In this document: piece after piece, positions 26,184-34,207 of the stretch
Numbering within the stretch: the first letter of the stretch is position 1
Layout of the letters: every line of letters starts with the position of its first letter
NCBI GenBank assembly: GCA_037138475.1
Contig: JBAXII010000001.1
Coordinates: 43,595-107,594, forward strand
Length of the DNA stretch: 64,000 nucleotides
Direction: 5' to 3'
DNA from: JAGOLU01 sp037138475
GTDB lineage: Bacteria > Patescibacteriota > Microgenomatia > UBA1406 > GWC2-37-13
Position numbers and translations under genes: made by a program
Notes under the pieces: generated by a model
What the model saw: only the letters and a program-made list of their open reading frames with translations
The model's database searches: none
Told to the model about the DNA's origin: nothing

Positions 26184-26210
26184 ATATACATAAAAACTAA
26201 TAGTTCAACA

Positions 26211-26495
26211 TTAGGTCTTCTCCATGGTTCGCTTCGTGACCTTGCCGTGACCACGGAAGGTGCGTGTCAATGAAAACTCACCCAACCGGTGACCAATCAT
26301 GGACTCGGTAACCAAAACTTCTTTGAAAATGCGTCCATTGTGTATAGCAAACTTGTGTCCTACAAACTCTGGTGCGATCTGACTGTCGCGTGACCATGTT
26401 TTGATAGGAGTAAGCGCTTTTGAAGCCTTCAGAAGAAGTACTTTCTTCATCAGCTTTGGGTCGATAAATGGTCCTTTTTTGAGTGAACGTGTCAT
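26211..26495 (-). CDS. rpsS: 30S ribosomal protein S19 (relocated)
   Basis: 94 residues: MTRSLKKGPFIDPKLMKKVL, WSRDSQIAPEFVGHKFAIHN and HRLGEFSLTRTFRGHGK are unmistakable S19. S19 forms a complex with S13 in the head of the small subunit. In most bacteria rpsS lies between rplB and rplV; here it is between rpsN and rpsH, and the gap between rplB and rplV is only 9 bp. It therefore appears moved within the operon rather than duplicated. Confidence 0.97.
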   Translation of the reverse strand: MTRSLKKGPFIDPKLMKKVLLLKASKALTPIKTWSRDSQIAPEFVGHKFAIHNGRIFKEVLVTESMIGHRLGEFSLTRTFRGHGKVTKRTMEKT

Positions 26496-26501
26496 ACTAA
26501 A

Positions 26502-26687
26502 TTACCAAGACAATTTTTTAACGCCAGGTATCTCACCTTTTAATGCTTTTTCTCGAAATACGATACGGCTCATACCAAATCTGCGCAAATACCCACGAGT
26601 TCTCCCAGTGAATGCACAAAAGTTGTGCTTTCTGACTGAGAATTTTTGTGGTAAAGACAACTTCACCATGGTTGATTTAGATGCCAT
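26502..26687 (-). CDS. rpsN: 30S ribosomal protein S14, short form without zinc ligands
   Basis: 61 residues, the length of the zinc-binding (C+) S14. The pattern NFCAFTGRTRGYLRRFGMSR followed by VFREKALKGEIPGVKKLSW keeps only the first of the four expected cysteines; the others are Thr, Ser and Val. It is thus a short C- type S14. It starts 3 bp after rplE. Confidence 0.94.
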   Translation of the reverse strand: MASKSTMVKLSLPQKFSVRKHNFCAFTGRTRGYLRRFGMSRIVFREKALKGEIPGVKKLSW

Positions 26688-26690
26688 ATA

Positions 26691-27230
26691 TTATTTTTTT
26701 GCAAATTTAACTCCTAATAGCTCAAAGAACTTCACTCCTTTTTCATGTGATCTTGCATTGGTGGTGACGGTCACCTGGAGTCCTCTGAGTTTGTCTATCG
26801 CATCAAAATCAATCTCGGGGAATATGGTCTGCTCGGTAAATCCTATGTTTAGATTGCCACTTTGGTCCACGCATGAGTAAGGGATGCCTCGGAAATCCTT
26901 CAACATGGGGATGACGATGTGAATGAGCTTGTCCAGGAAAGCCACTTTCTTCTTGCCTCGCAAGGTGACCTTGACTCCGATGGGGAGTCCTTCGCGGATT
27001 TTGAATGCTGATACAGATCGGCGCGCTTTGGTGATGACTGCCTTCTGACCTGTGATGAGGGTGATCTGTTTTACGACTTCGCCTATGACATTTTTGTTTT
27101 CGACGGCATCACCTGCTCCTACGTTTACCACTATTTTGGCTACGCGAGGAATGGCGAATATATTAGTGACTCCAAATGGTGCGAGTACACTCTTGAGATT
27201 GGTTGGTGAGTAAAATTCAGAATATAACAT
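26691..27230 (-). CDS. rplE: 50S ribosomal protein L5
   Basis: 179 residues: PRVAKIVVNVGAGDAVENKN, ITGQKAVITKARRSVSAFKI and the end ARSHEKGVKFFELLGVKF match L5, the central-protuberance protein that binds 5S rRNA and the P-site tRNA. Normal position between rplX and rpsN. Confidence 0.96.
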   Translation of the reverse strand: MLYSEFYSPTNLKSVLAPFGVTNIFAIPRVAKIVVNVGAGDAVENKNVIGEVVKQITLITGQKAVITKARRSVSAFKIREGLPIGVKVTLRGKKKVAFLDKLIHIVIPMLKDFRGIPYSCVDQSGNLNIGFTEQTIFPEIDFDAIDKLRGLQVTVTTNARSHEKGVKFFELLGVKFAKK

Positions 27231-27241
27231 ATCGTATGTGC

Positions 27242-27547
27242 TTAGATAACCTTTTCACATTGTTTACAGACTCTTTTCTTGACTCCATCTTTGATGGAGT
27301 ACCCCACACGAACGAGTTTGTTGCATGAGGGACATACGAGCATGACTTTGGAAATGTCGAGAGCGCGTGATAGTTGAACTACTCCGCCTTGAGGATATGC
27401 CTCAGATTTCTTGACATGACGCTTGTATGTATTCACTTCAGGGACGAGGACCGTACGTGCAAAGGTATCGACTTGCTCTACCTTGCCTTTCTTGCCTGCG
27501 TCTTTGCCTGTTACGACTTGTATTGTATCACCTTTATGGATTTTCAT
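27242..27547 (-). CDS. rplX: 50S ribosomal protein L24
   Basis: 101 residues from the ATG at 27547 (MKIHKGDTIQVVTGKDAGKK), chosen because it begins the KOW motif region and avoids overlap with rplN. The C-terminal part has VCPSCNK and VCKQCEK, two CxxC pairs that suggest a bound zinc. L24 is one of the first proteins to bind 23S rRNA. Confidence 0.95.
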   Translation of the reverse strand: MKIHKGDTIQVVTGKDAGKKGKVEQVDTFARTVLVPEVNTYKRHVKKSEAYPQGGVVQLSRALDISKVMLVCPSCNKLVRVGYSIKDGVKKRVCKQCEKVI

Positions 27548-27560
27548 ACTCGAACTTAAA

Positions 27561-27935
27561 TTAATATATTTCTTCTGCGAGGGATGAGATTTTTGCAAAC
27601 CCTTTCTCTTTTACTTCTTTTGCGATAGGACCAAATACGCGAGTTCCTCGTGGATCAGTGACGTCTTTACCGGCGAGGATCACACAGGCGTTGTCATCAA
27701 ATCTGACATAACTGCCATCTGCACGCTTACGCTCTTTGCGGGTGCGTACGACTACGGCACGAACTACTTCACTCTTTTTTGTCTGAGCATGAGGAGTCGC
27801 AAACTTTACCACACAGGTGATCACATCACCCACTGAAGCCTTCTTTTTGCGTCCACGACCGGGGATACCAACCATAGAAACTATCTTGGCTCCTGAATTG
27901 TCGGCGACATTGATCATGGTTCTAAGCTGTAACAT
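27561..27935 (-). CDS. rplN: 50S ribosomal protein L14
   Basis: 124 residues: MLQLRTMINVADNSGAKIVS, RGRKKKASVGDVITCVVKFA and VFGPIAKEVKEKGFAKISSL are typical L14. It bridges to the small subunit. Normal position between rpsQ and rplX. Start context TAACCTATG. Confidence 0.96.
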   Translation of the reverse strand: MLQLRTMINVADNSGAKIVSMVGIPGRGRKKKASVGDVITCVVKFATPHAQTKKSEVVRAVVVRTRKERKRADGSYVRFDDNACVILAGKDVTDPRGTRVFGPIAKEVKEKGFAKISSLAEEIY

Positions 27936-27938
27936 AGG

Positions 27939-28175
27939 TTATTTTGAACTTGGACTGACTACTCTATAAAATTTGGTGGCTGAAAGTGGACGACATGACA
28001 CGATCTCTACCACATCTCCGAGCTTGATGGTGGGGTCTTCAGAGTGTGCTTTGATCTTTTTTGACAGAGAAACAACCTTCATATAGCGTGGGTGACGGAA
28101 TTTGCGCTCAAACTCCACAGTCACGGTTTTGTTCATGGAGGTGGAAACGACTTTGCCTTTGATTGTGTGTGCCAT
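27939..28175 (-). CDS. rpsQ: 30S ribosomal protein S17
   Basis: 78 residues with the S17 OB fold: IKGKVVSTSMNKTVTVEFER, HPRYMKVVSLSKKIKAHSED and VEIVSCRPLSATKFYRVV. A primary 16S rRNA binder. It follows rpmC by 12 bp. Start context TATCCTATG. Confidence 0.96.
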   Translation of the reverse strand: MAHTIKGKVVSTSMNKTVTVEFERKFRHPRYMKVVSLSKKIKAHSEDPTIKLGDVVEIVSCRPLSATKFYRVVSPSSK

Positions 28176-28187
28176 AGGATATATAGA

Positions 28188-28373
28188 TTACTTCTGATTC
28201 GAACGAGTCAACAAGAGAGCCTTTTGATAGCGCAACTTATAGATGTTCATGGATGCTTTTGGATCCTCTTTTCTGAGTATTTGCTGTTGGGTGATGGACT
28301 TGGTTACTGAACCAAGCTCCTTCTGAATATCCTTCTTATCGATGGTGGTGTACTTTTTCTTTAGAGAAAACAT
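28188..28373 (-). CDS. rpmC: 50S ribosomal protein L29
   Basis: 61 residues, a two-helix protein in the rplP-rpmC-rpsQ slot. The sequence is divergent: DIQKELGSVTKSITQQQI stands in for the usual first helix and SMNIYKLRYQKALLLTRSNQ resembles the R-x2-IAR-type second helix. Identity rests mostly on position, length and helix pattern. Confidence 0.82.
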   Translation of the reverse strand: MFSLKKKYTTIDKKDIQKELGSVTKSITQQQILRKEDPKASMNIYKLRYQKALLLTRSNQK

Positions 28374-28384
28374 GCGTGAATGAA

Positions 28385-28792
28385 TTATTGGTTGATAATG
28401 ATCTTTGTCAAAACTGAAAGCTTTGAAGCAACTTGCTTAAATACGGCGCGTGCTTCAACTTCTGGCAATCCGTCGATCTCAAAGAGGATGCGTCCTGGTG
28501 ACACTGATGCGACATAGTGATCAAGGTCTCCTTTTCCCGCTCCCATGGTCACCTCAGGTGGCTTTTTGGTATATGGTTTGTCAGGGAAAATACGATTCCA
28601 ATACTTGCCTGCTTTTTTGGTAGCACGCGCAAAGATGATGCGAGTTGCCTCGATCTCACGATCTTTGATCCAGCCTGATTCCATGGATTTGATACCAATG
28701 GAGCCAAATGCGAGCTTGTCGCCTTTTACCGCAATATTGCGCCACATGCCACGGAACTGTTTTCGGTATTTGAGTCTTTTGGGTGCTAACAT
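28385..28792 (-). CDS. rplP: 50S ribosomal protein L16
   Basis: 135 residues from the ATG at 28792 (MLAPKRLKYRKQFRGMWRNI), chosen because it starts 2 bp after rpsC and matches the family. GSIGIKSMESGWIKDREIEA and RIFPDKPYTKKPPEVTMGAG GKG region place it firmly as L16, near the A-site tRNA elbow. Confidence 0.96.
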   Translation of the reverse strand: MLAPKRLKYRKQFRGMWRNIAVKGDKLAFGSIGIKSMESGWIKDREIEATRIIFARATKKAGKYWNRIFPDKPYTKKPPEVTMGAGKGDLDHYVASVSPGRILFEIDGLPEVEARAVFKQVASKLSVLTKIIINQ

Positions 28793-28794
28793 AC

Positions 28795-29445
28795 TTAGGA
28801 TTGTCGACAAATCCAAACTTTTACTCCCACGTATCCTGATTTGGTCAATGCGGGAAAGATAGCAAAATCAACATCTTCACGGATGGTGGAGGTGGGCACG
28901 GTGCCTTCGAAATACTTCTCACGACGAGAGATCTCAGCTCCACCGATACGACCTCCGAGCTGGACTTTGACACCTTTCATACCTGACTCGATCACTTGGT
29001 TCATAGCTTTGTGTACCGTTGAGCGGTGTGAAAAGCCACGAACGAGTTTGTCTGCGATGGTTTGGGCTACATAATATGCGACTGCAAAGGGTTTCTTTAC
29101 AGGCTCGATCTTGATATCAATCTTTTGGTCTTTTGCCTTCTTGAGTGCAAGTCGCTTAGTGAACTTCATGATGGTTGCTTTTACATCCTCGAGTCCCTTG
29201 CCGCCTTTGCCGATGATGACACCTGGCTTGACTGCGTGGATGACGACGAGAATCTTGTTGATCTGACGCTCGACATCTACCTGCACTACTGATGCTGAGG
29301 TGAACTTCTTCATGATCTCTTCACGGATGCGCATGTCTTCAGCTACCGCAAGTCGGAACTGGGTCTTGTTGGAAAAATACCAACGAGAATGCCAATTTGT
29401 GGTGATGCCCAATCTCAGACCATTTGGATGAACCTTTTGACCCAT
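28795..29445 (-). CDS. rpsC: 30S ribosomal protein S3
   Basis: 216 residues: MGQKVHPNGLRLGITTNWHS start, a KH domain with GVIIGKGGKGLEDVKATIMK, and the C-terminal GVKVQLGGRIGGAEISRREK. It forms part of the mRNA entry tunnel. Normal order rplV-rpsC-rplP. Confidence 0.97.
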   Translation of the reverse strand: MGQKVHPNGLRLGITTNWHSRWYFSNKTQFRLAVAEDMRIREEIMKKFTSASVVQVDVERQINKILVVIHAVKPGVIIGKGGKGLEDVKATIMKFTKRLALKKAKDQKIDIKIEPVKKPFAVAYYVAQTIADKLVRGFSHRSTVHKAMNQVIESGMKGVKVQLGGRIGGAEISRREKYFEGTVPTSTIREDVDFAIFPALTKSGYVGVKVWICRQS

Positions 29446-29462
29446 AAACTATAAAATAAACG

Positions 29463-29903
29463 TTATTTATCAGCACTCTCTTTTGCTTTCTTGGCTTTTG
29501 GAGCTTTAGGCAACTTGGTAACAGCTTTGGTGGCTACTTTTTCTACAACTGGTGTGGCAGCTGGAGCTACTTTCTTTTCACCTAATACGACGGTGATATG
29601 TGTCATACGTCGTAGTACGGGGCGTGGACTTCCTCGTGAACCTGCACGGAAGCGCTTCATGACCAACCCCTGATCTGCTTTTATGGTACGGAATTCTAGC
29701 ATATTTTTGGGCACTTTTAAAGCGGAACTTGCGTTCGCGAGTGCGGTCTGAACTGCTTGTCGTATGGCGATGGCTGCTGAATGAGGCATGAAGGCAAGCT
29801 GGATGAGAGCCATCTCAGGAGATACCTTCTTTACAGCAGGGAGGAGCATGCGCACCTTGCGCACGGATACATTTACATTTTTAGCACGATGTGTGGATTC
29901 CAT
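29463..29903 (-). CDS. rplV: 50S ribosomal protein L22
   Basis: 146 residues. The L22 domain (VNVSVRKVRMLLPAVKKVSP) carries the exit-tunnel loop GLVMKRFRAGSRGSPRPVLR and TSHITVVL-like end (MTHITVVLGEKK). A Lys/Ala/Pro-rich tail of about 35 residues extends it. It directly follows rplB; the usual rpsS in between is missing. Confidence 0.95.
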   Translation of the reverse strand: MESTHRAKNVNVSVRKVRMLLPAVKKVSPEMALIQLAFMPHSAAIAIRQAVQTALANASSALKVPKNMLEFRTIKADQGLVMKRFRAGSRGSPRPVLRRMTHITVVLGEKKVAPAATPVVEKVATKAVTKLPKAPKAKKAKESADK

Positions 29904-29912
29904 AGTCTAGAG

Positions 29913-30692
29913 TTATCGAGGTCTTGCTGAAATGATAAGGGACTTTGTCCATTTGCGTTTGTTTCGAGTGCGTACTCCACGAGCTGGCTTGCCCCATGGG
30001 GTCTTTGGATGCATACCTTCACCACTTCGTCCTTCACCTCCACCGTGTGGATGTGAACGAGGATTCTGTGCGGTACCACGGACAGTTGGGCGGATACCCA
30101 TGAGGATCTTGCGTCCTGCTTTGCCGATGATTTCATCTTTGTGTACGATATTTGATACGCGACCGATGGTGGCGCGGACTTGGTCACTGAATAGTTTGAC
30201 CTCGCCTGAGTTGAGCTTAACCTGAGCCTTGCCTTTGTCATGAGCGACGATTGTGGCAAATGCACCTGCTGAACGGATGAGTTTTGCTCCCTGTCCAGGA
30301 TGAATCTCTAAGTTGTGTATCTCGATGCCGGTGGGAATCTTTGAAAGGGGGAGACAGTTGCCGACTTTGATGGGTGCGGTAGCAGATGAAGAAACAGTAT
30401 CTCCAACATTCAATCCTACTGCGTTGATGATGTAGCGTACCTCGCCGTCTGTATATCTGACGAGACTGATATGAGCATTGCGATTTGGATCATACTCTAC
30501 AGATACTACATTGGCTGTCATTTCCAACTTGTCTCGTTTGAAATCTATCTGACGATAGTATCTCTTTTGACGATGGCCACGATGACTGATAGAAACCTGC
30601 CCTGTCCCATCACGACCAGCGTGCTTTTTGAGGAGGGTAACCAATGACTTGGTTGGTTTTTGTGCTGAGTATTGCTTGGTGGTGGCCGTCAT
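29913..30692 (-). CDS. rplB: 50S ribosomal protein L2
   Basis: 259 residues: GRDGTGQVSISHRGHRQKRY, the peptidyl-transferase-region GGGEGRSGEGMHPKTPWGKP and the end TRNKRKWTKSLIISARPR. Slightly shorter at both ends than E. coli L2 (273). Follows rplW. Confidence 0.97.
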   Translation of the reverse strand: MTATTKQYSAQKPTKSLVTLLKKHAGRDGTGQVSISHRGHRQKRYYRQIDFKRDKLEMTANVVSVEYDPNRNAHISLVRYTDGEVRYIINAVGLNVGDTVSSSATAPIKVGNCLPLSKIPTGIEIHNLEIHPGQGAKLIRSAGAFATIVAHDKGKAQVKLNSGEVKLFSDQVRATIGRVSNIVHKDEIIGKAGRKILMGIRPTVRGTAQNPRSHPHGGGEGRSGEGMHPKTPWGKPARGVRTRNKRKWTKSLIISARPR

Positions 30693-30707
30693 ATCTATAG
30701 TGAACTA

Positions 30708-30986
30708 TTAGTTTGTTTGGGTGATCTGGACCAGAGCTTCTTTCATGGTCACATATGCCAACTTTCGATTCTGTTCTATCTGCATGGCGCGTGTCTTGCC
30801 TGCTCTTTTTCTCTTGCCGCTTCGACTCATGGTACGCACTGCAAGGGGCTTTTTTCCATATAGGTTCTCGATGGTCTGACTGATCTGATGTTTGGTAGCA
30901 TCAGGTGCTACTTCAAACATGTATACGAGACCCAACTCGAGTCTGGCTGATTTTTCGGTTACTAGTTTTGAGAGTACGATGTTCAT
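30708..30986 (-). CDS. rplW: 50S ribosomal protein L23
   Basis: 92 residues from the ATG at 30986 (MNIVLSKLVTEKSARLE), 5 bp after rplD. The mid-part VAPDATKHQISQTIENLYGK and KPLAVRTMSRSGKRKRAG are clear L23. It docks trigger factor and SRP at the exit tunnel. Confidence 0.95.
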   Translation of the reverse strand: MNIVLSKLVTEKSARLELGLVYMFEVAPDATKHQISQTIENLYGKKPLAVRTMSRSGKRKRAGKTRAMQIEQNRKLAYVTMKEALVQITQTN

Positions 30987-30991
30987 AAGTA

Positions 30992-31654
30992 TCAAGCACT
31001 AAATCGGGTAACAAACTGTGTGTATCCGCCAGTCGTAAAGGCTACCTTGTGTGACTTGGCGATCTCGTATGCATTGACTGCGTCATATCCCACGAGTGAC
31101 ACACCTGCGACGTTGCGCGTGGCACGCATCAATCCGGCATCTGTGGCCTGATCGACGACGATGAGAAACGAACGTGAACTGATCTTGGATGTCTTCAGGC
31201 ATGAGGTAAACTCTGCAGTCTTTTTGATGGCAGTTGAGAACTTTGCGTCCAGCATAACTACCTTTTTATCTTCGGCTACTTGGGCGAGTGCACTCTTCAT
31301 GGCTACTACACGCTGTTTCTTTGACATGGCGAGTGAGTAATCGCGGGGCTTTGGACCTCCGACGATGCCTCCTCCCACGTAAATGGGGGCTTTCATGCTC
31401 CCGTGACGTGCATTTCCAGTGCCTTTTTGCTTGTAGACTTTTTTAGTGGTTCCGATGATTTGTGAGCGGTCTTTGGTCGATGCAGTGCCCTGGCGCATAT
31501 TAGCGAGGAGTACTCTCACATACTGTGAAAGTACACTTTTGTTTACTTCGTTACCAAATACGGCCACATCAAGCTTCACTTCAGACACTGAACCATCGTG
31601 TGCGAGGGCTGTGGCGAGGAGAGCTTTCGAGGTTGATTTAGTTTTGGTGACCAT
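30992..31654 (-). CDS. rplD: 50S ribosomal protein L4
   Basis: 220 residues: VFGNEVNKSVLSQYVRVLLA, the tunnel loop QKGTGNARHGSMKAPIYVGG and KPRDYSLAMSKKQRVVAMKS. L4 lines the exit tunnel and may regulate the operon, as it does in E. coli. Normal order rplC-rplD-rplW. Confidence 0.96.
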   Translation of the reverse strand: MVTKTKSTSKALLATALAHDGSVSEVKLDVAVFGNEVNKSVLSQYVRVLLANMRQGTASTKDRSQIIGTTKKVYKQKGTGNARHGSMKAPIYVGGGIVGGPKPRDYSLAMSKKQRVVAMKSALAQVAEDKKVVMLDAKFSTAIKKTAEFTSCLKTSKISSRSFLIVVDQATDAGLMRATRNVAGVSLVGYDAVNAYEIAKSHKVAFTTGGYTQFVTRFSA

Positions 31655-31676
31655 ATATAGCTAGTACAAATAGGGT

Positions 31677-32357
31677 TTAGTGAGCAAGACGAACAATGAT
31701 CGTGCCCTTCGCAGGTCCAGGAACGAGTCCTTGGACAGTGATCGAGGTATCATCAACTTGCAATACTTTTAGATTGCGAACGGTTACGGTCTCACCACCC
31801 ATACGTCCTGCCATACGCTGACCTTTGAACGTGCGTCCTGGTGTCGTGGTGGCTCCTACAGATCCTGGTGCTCTCCAGCGGTCAGACTGACCGTGAGTCT
31901 TTGGTCCTCCATGGAATCCGTGTCTTTTTACTCCTCCTTGAAATCCTTTTCCTTTTGATACGCCGGTCACATCCACGAGATCACCAGCCTGAAACATAAA
32001 TGATGCAGGTACTACTGAGCCGGGGACTACTGATGCTTCGCCTGATTTGAGCGCTCCTTCGGTGAATGAGATGCGATCTTTGGGTGAGTCGATTCTGACG
32101 CGGACTTCTTGGACTTTTGCGGGGGTTGTAGTGATGCCGAGCTTTTTGAGGGTTCCTTGGGTTGGTTTATCGATATTGCGACGCTTGCCAAATGCAAACT
32201 TCAGGGCGTTATATCCATGCGTTGCCTCACTAAGTACTTCGGCGAGGAGGAGATCGTGGAGACGAAGAATGGTGACGGGGACTCGTTGTGCATCAGCATC
32301 AAATCGCTGAGACATGGCTTCTTTTGTGGTGATGAGGGTTGGTTGAATGGTTTTCAT
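31677..32357 (-). CDS. rplC: 50S ribosomal protein L3
   Basis: 226 residues from the ATG at 32357 (MKTIQPTLITTKEAMSQRFD), which aligns with the usual L3 start; a longer open frame upstream is probably not translated. DVTGVSKGKGFQGGVKRHGF and TPGRTFKGQRMAGRMGGETV are diagnostic. The N-terminal motif is divergent: the normal GxKxGMTQ-type stretch reads TTKEAMSQ. Confidence 0.94.
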   Translation of the reverse strand: MKTIQPTLITTKEAMSQRFDADAQRVPVTILRLHDLLLAEVLSEATHGYNALKFAFGKRRNIDKPTQGTLKKLGITTTPAKVQEVRVRIDSPKDRISFTEGALKSGEASVVPGSVVPASFMFQAGDLVDVTGVSKGKGFQGGVKRHGFHGGPKTHGQSDRWRAPGSVGATTTPGRTFKGQRMAGRMGGETVTVRNLKVLQVDDTSITVQGLVPGPAKGTIIVRLAH

Positions 32358-32443
32358 TTCTCTAAACTCTAAATTTGGCTGTACAACTAATGTGCCTATT
32401 CCGAACGTCTGATTATACTCAATAAAGTCCAATTAACAATGTG

Positions 32444-32752
32444 TTACATCTTTACTTCTACCTCGACTCCTGCAGGCAACTCAAGATGCATGAGGGTATC
32501 TATGGTCTGATTTGTGGGAGACTCGATGTCGATGAGTCTCTTGTGTGTTTTGAGGCCAAAGTGCTCACGGGAGTTTTTGTCGATAAAGGATGATTTGTTT
32601 ACTACAAACATCTCGTGTTTGGTAGGAAGAGGGATGGGTCCTTTGACTACAGCGCCCGTCTGCAATGCAGAGGTAACTATCTTCTGACAAGTCTCGTCGA
32701 TGAGACGATAATCGTAGGATTTGAGTCTGATGCGAATGCGTCCCTTTGGCAT
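32444..32752 (-). CDS. rpsJ: 30S ribosomal protein S10
   Basis: 102 residues: RIRIRLKSYDYRLIDETCQK, GPIPLPTKHEMFVVNKSSFI and KTHKRLIDIESPTNQTIDTL. S10 (NusE) also takes part in antitermination. It is the first gene of the S10 block, separated from tuf by a terminator and preceded by a likely promoter at 32795-32800. Confidence 0.97.
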   Translation of the reverse strand: MPKGRIRIRLKSYDYRLIDETCQKIVTSALQTGAVVKGPIPLPTKHEMFVVNKSSFIDKNSREHFGLKTHKRLIDIESPTNQTIDTLMHLELPAGVEVEVKM

Positions 32753-32794
32753 ATGAAAAAGTGCGATCCAATGTGTAAATGGCGATCAGTGGTG

Positions 32795-32800
32795 ATTGTA
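32795..32800 (-). promoter_or_regulatory. Extended -10 promoter candidate for the S10 operon
   Basis: On the minus strand TGATACAAT gives an extended -10 (TG-n-TACAAT) about 42 nt before the rpsJ start and just after the tuf terminator. No good -35 box is seen at the right distance. Its position between terminator and operon is the main support. Confidence 0.45.
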
Positions 32801-32824
32801 TCACAACTTTCGCAAATTATGGCG

Positions 32825-32862
32825 AAAAAACCTCCCACCAGGTTATTCTACCTGGCGGGAGG
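32825..32862 (-). terminator. Rho-independent terminator after tuf
   Basis: On the minus strand CCTCCCGCCAGGT (32862-32850) pairs with ACCTGGTGGGAGG (32843-32831) across a 6-nt loop, followed by six T (32830-32825). It begins 14 bp past the tuf stop codon and separates tuf from the S10 operon. Confidence 0.92.
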
Positions 32863-32875
32863 ATGATTTTCAACA

Positions 32876-34060
32876 TTATTTGGTCACCTTGGTGATGACA
32901 CCTGCACCTACCGTGTGCCCACCCTCGCGGATAGCAAACTTGAGGCCCTCTTCCAGCGCTACTGGATAGATAAGTTTTGCAGTGATTTTGACGTTGTCTC
33001 CAGGCATGACTGCCTCGACACCCTCAGGAAGTCCAAGCTCTCCGGTGATATCTGTCGTTCTGATGTAGAACTGTGGACGATATCCTTTGAAGAATGGTGA
33101 GTGACGACCACCCTCTTCCTTCTTCAAGACGTAGATCTCAGCTTCAAACTCGGTGTGAGGTTTGACGGTACCTGGCTTTGCGATGACTTGACCACGTTGT
33201 ACTTGGTCTTTCTCGATGCCACGGATAAGCAGTCCAGTGTTGTCACCGGCTTGTGCCTGATCAAGTGACTTGCGGAACATCTCGATACCGGTGATGACAG
33301 TCTTTTGAGTGTCAGCGATACCAACGATTTCCATTTCTTCGTTTACCTTTGCGACTCCACGCTCAACACGCCCAGTTACGACGGTGCCACGTCCAGAGAT
33401 GGTAAATACGTCTTCGACAGGCATAAGGAATGGCTTGTCGAGAGCACGAACTGGATCTGCAAAGTATGAATCACAGGTATCCATCAGCTTTTCGATGGCT
33501 GCGACTGATTCTGGATCATCTTCGAGGGCCTTCAAAGAAGAACCACGGATGACGGGAACAGTGTCGCCAGGGAACTTGTACTTGGTCAACAGGTCACGGA
33601 CTTCCATCTCGACAAGGTCGATGATTTCTTTGTCTTGGACCATGTCGCACTTGTTCAAGTAGACGATGATAGATGGCACGTTTACCTGACTGGCAAGCAA
33701 AATGTGCTCACGAGTCTGAGGCATTGGACCATCTGGAGCGGATACGACGAGGATAGCTCCGTCCATCTGTGCTGCCCCGGTGATCATGTTTTTGATGTAG
33801 TCAGCATGTCCTGGTGCATCGATGTGTGCATAGTGACGCTTTACTGTCTCGTACTCTGAATGATGAATGTTGATGGTCACTCCACGAGCTTTTTCCTCAG
33901 GAGCCTTGTCAATCTCATCATATCTCAAGAACTTTGCGAGTCCTTTCTTTGAAAGAACATAGTGAATTGCTGAAGTTGTCGTGGTCTTGCCGTGATCAAC
34001 GTGTCCGATGGTACCGATGTTAAGATGCGGTTTGGTGCGCTGGAATACTCCGTCTGCCAT
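32876..34060 (-). CDS. tuf: Elongation factor Tu
   Basis: 394 residues. GTPase motifs: GTIGHVDHGKTT (G1), DAPGHADYIKNMITGAAQMD (G3, with Ala where most have Cys), NKCDM (G4); domains 2 and 3 follow (GRGTVVTGRVERGVAKVNEE, GLPEGVEAVMPGDNVKI). Delivers aminoacyl-tRNA to the ribosome. It is a single-gene transcript with its own promoter and terminator; fusA, rpsG and rpsL are not upstream, unlike the classic str operon. Confidence 0.98.
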   Translation of the reverse strand: MADGVFQRTKPHLNIGTIGHVDHGKTTTTSAIHYVLSKKGLAKFLRYDEIDKAPEEKARGVTINIHHSEYETVKRHYAHIDAPGHADYIKNMITGAAQMDGAILVVSAPDGPMPQTREHILLASQVNVPSIIVYLNKCDMVQDKEIIDLVEMEVRDLLTKYKFPGDTVPVIRGSSLKALEDDPESVAAIEKLMDTCDSYFADPVRALDKPFLMPVEDVFTISGRGTVVTGRVERGVAKVNEEMEIVGIADTQKTVITGIEMFRKSLDQAQAGDNTGLLIRGIEKDQVQRGQVIAKPGTVKPHTEFEAEIYVLKKEEGGRHSPFFKGYRPQFYIRTTDITGELGLPEGVEAVMPGDNVKITAKLIYPVALEEGLKFAIREGGHTVGAGVITKVTK

Positions 34061-34123
34061 ATGTGTATGATAATTAATAAAATAATATTACCCAAATGTA
34101 CCTCTTGGTTGTTTGGTTGCTGT

Positions 34124-34152
34124 ATATTATAGAGTCGATAGTCGAATGTCAA
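34124..34152 (-). promoter_or_regulatory. Promoter of tuf
   Basis: On the minus strand TTGACA (34152-34147) is followed by overlapping -10 candidates, TATAAT with a 15-nt spacer (34131-34126) or TAATAT with 17 nt (34129-34124). The transcript would have a leader of about 55 nt before the tuf ATG. GTCGA-type short repeats (GTCGACTATCGAATG-like) lie between the boxes. Confidence 0.65.
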
Positions 34153-34207
34153 GGACATCGGATCAAGATTTTGTTATAAAATATGTGATTTGAATTGTGG
34201 TGCCTTT

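Noticed and set aside
34190..34207. Upstream start for the membrane glycosyltransferase
   Set aside because: The six extra residues (NCGAF region) lie in the tuf-side promoter zone; the ATG at 34208 fits the membrane-anchor pattern better.
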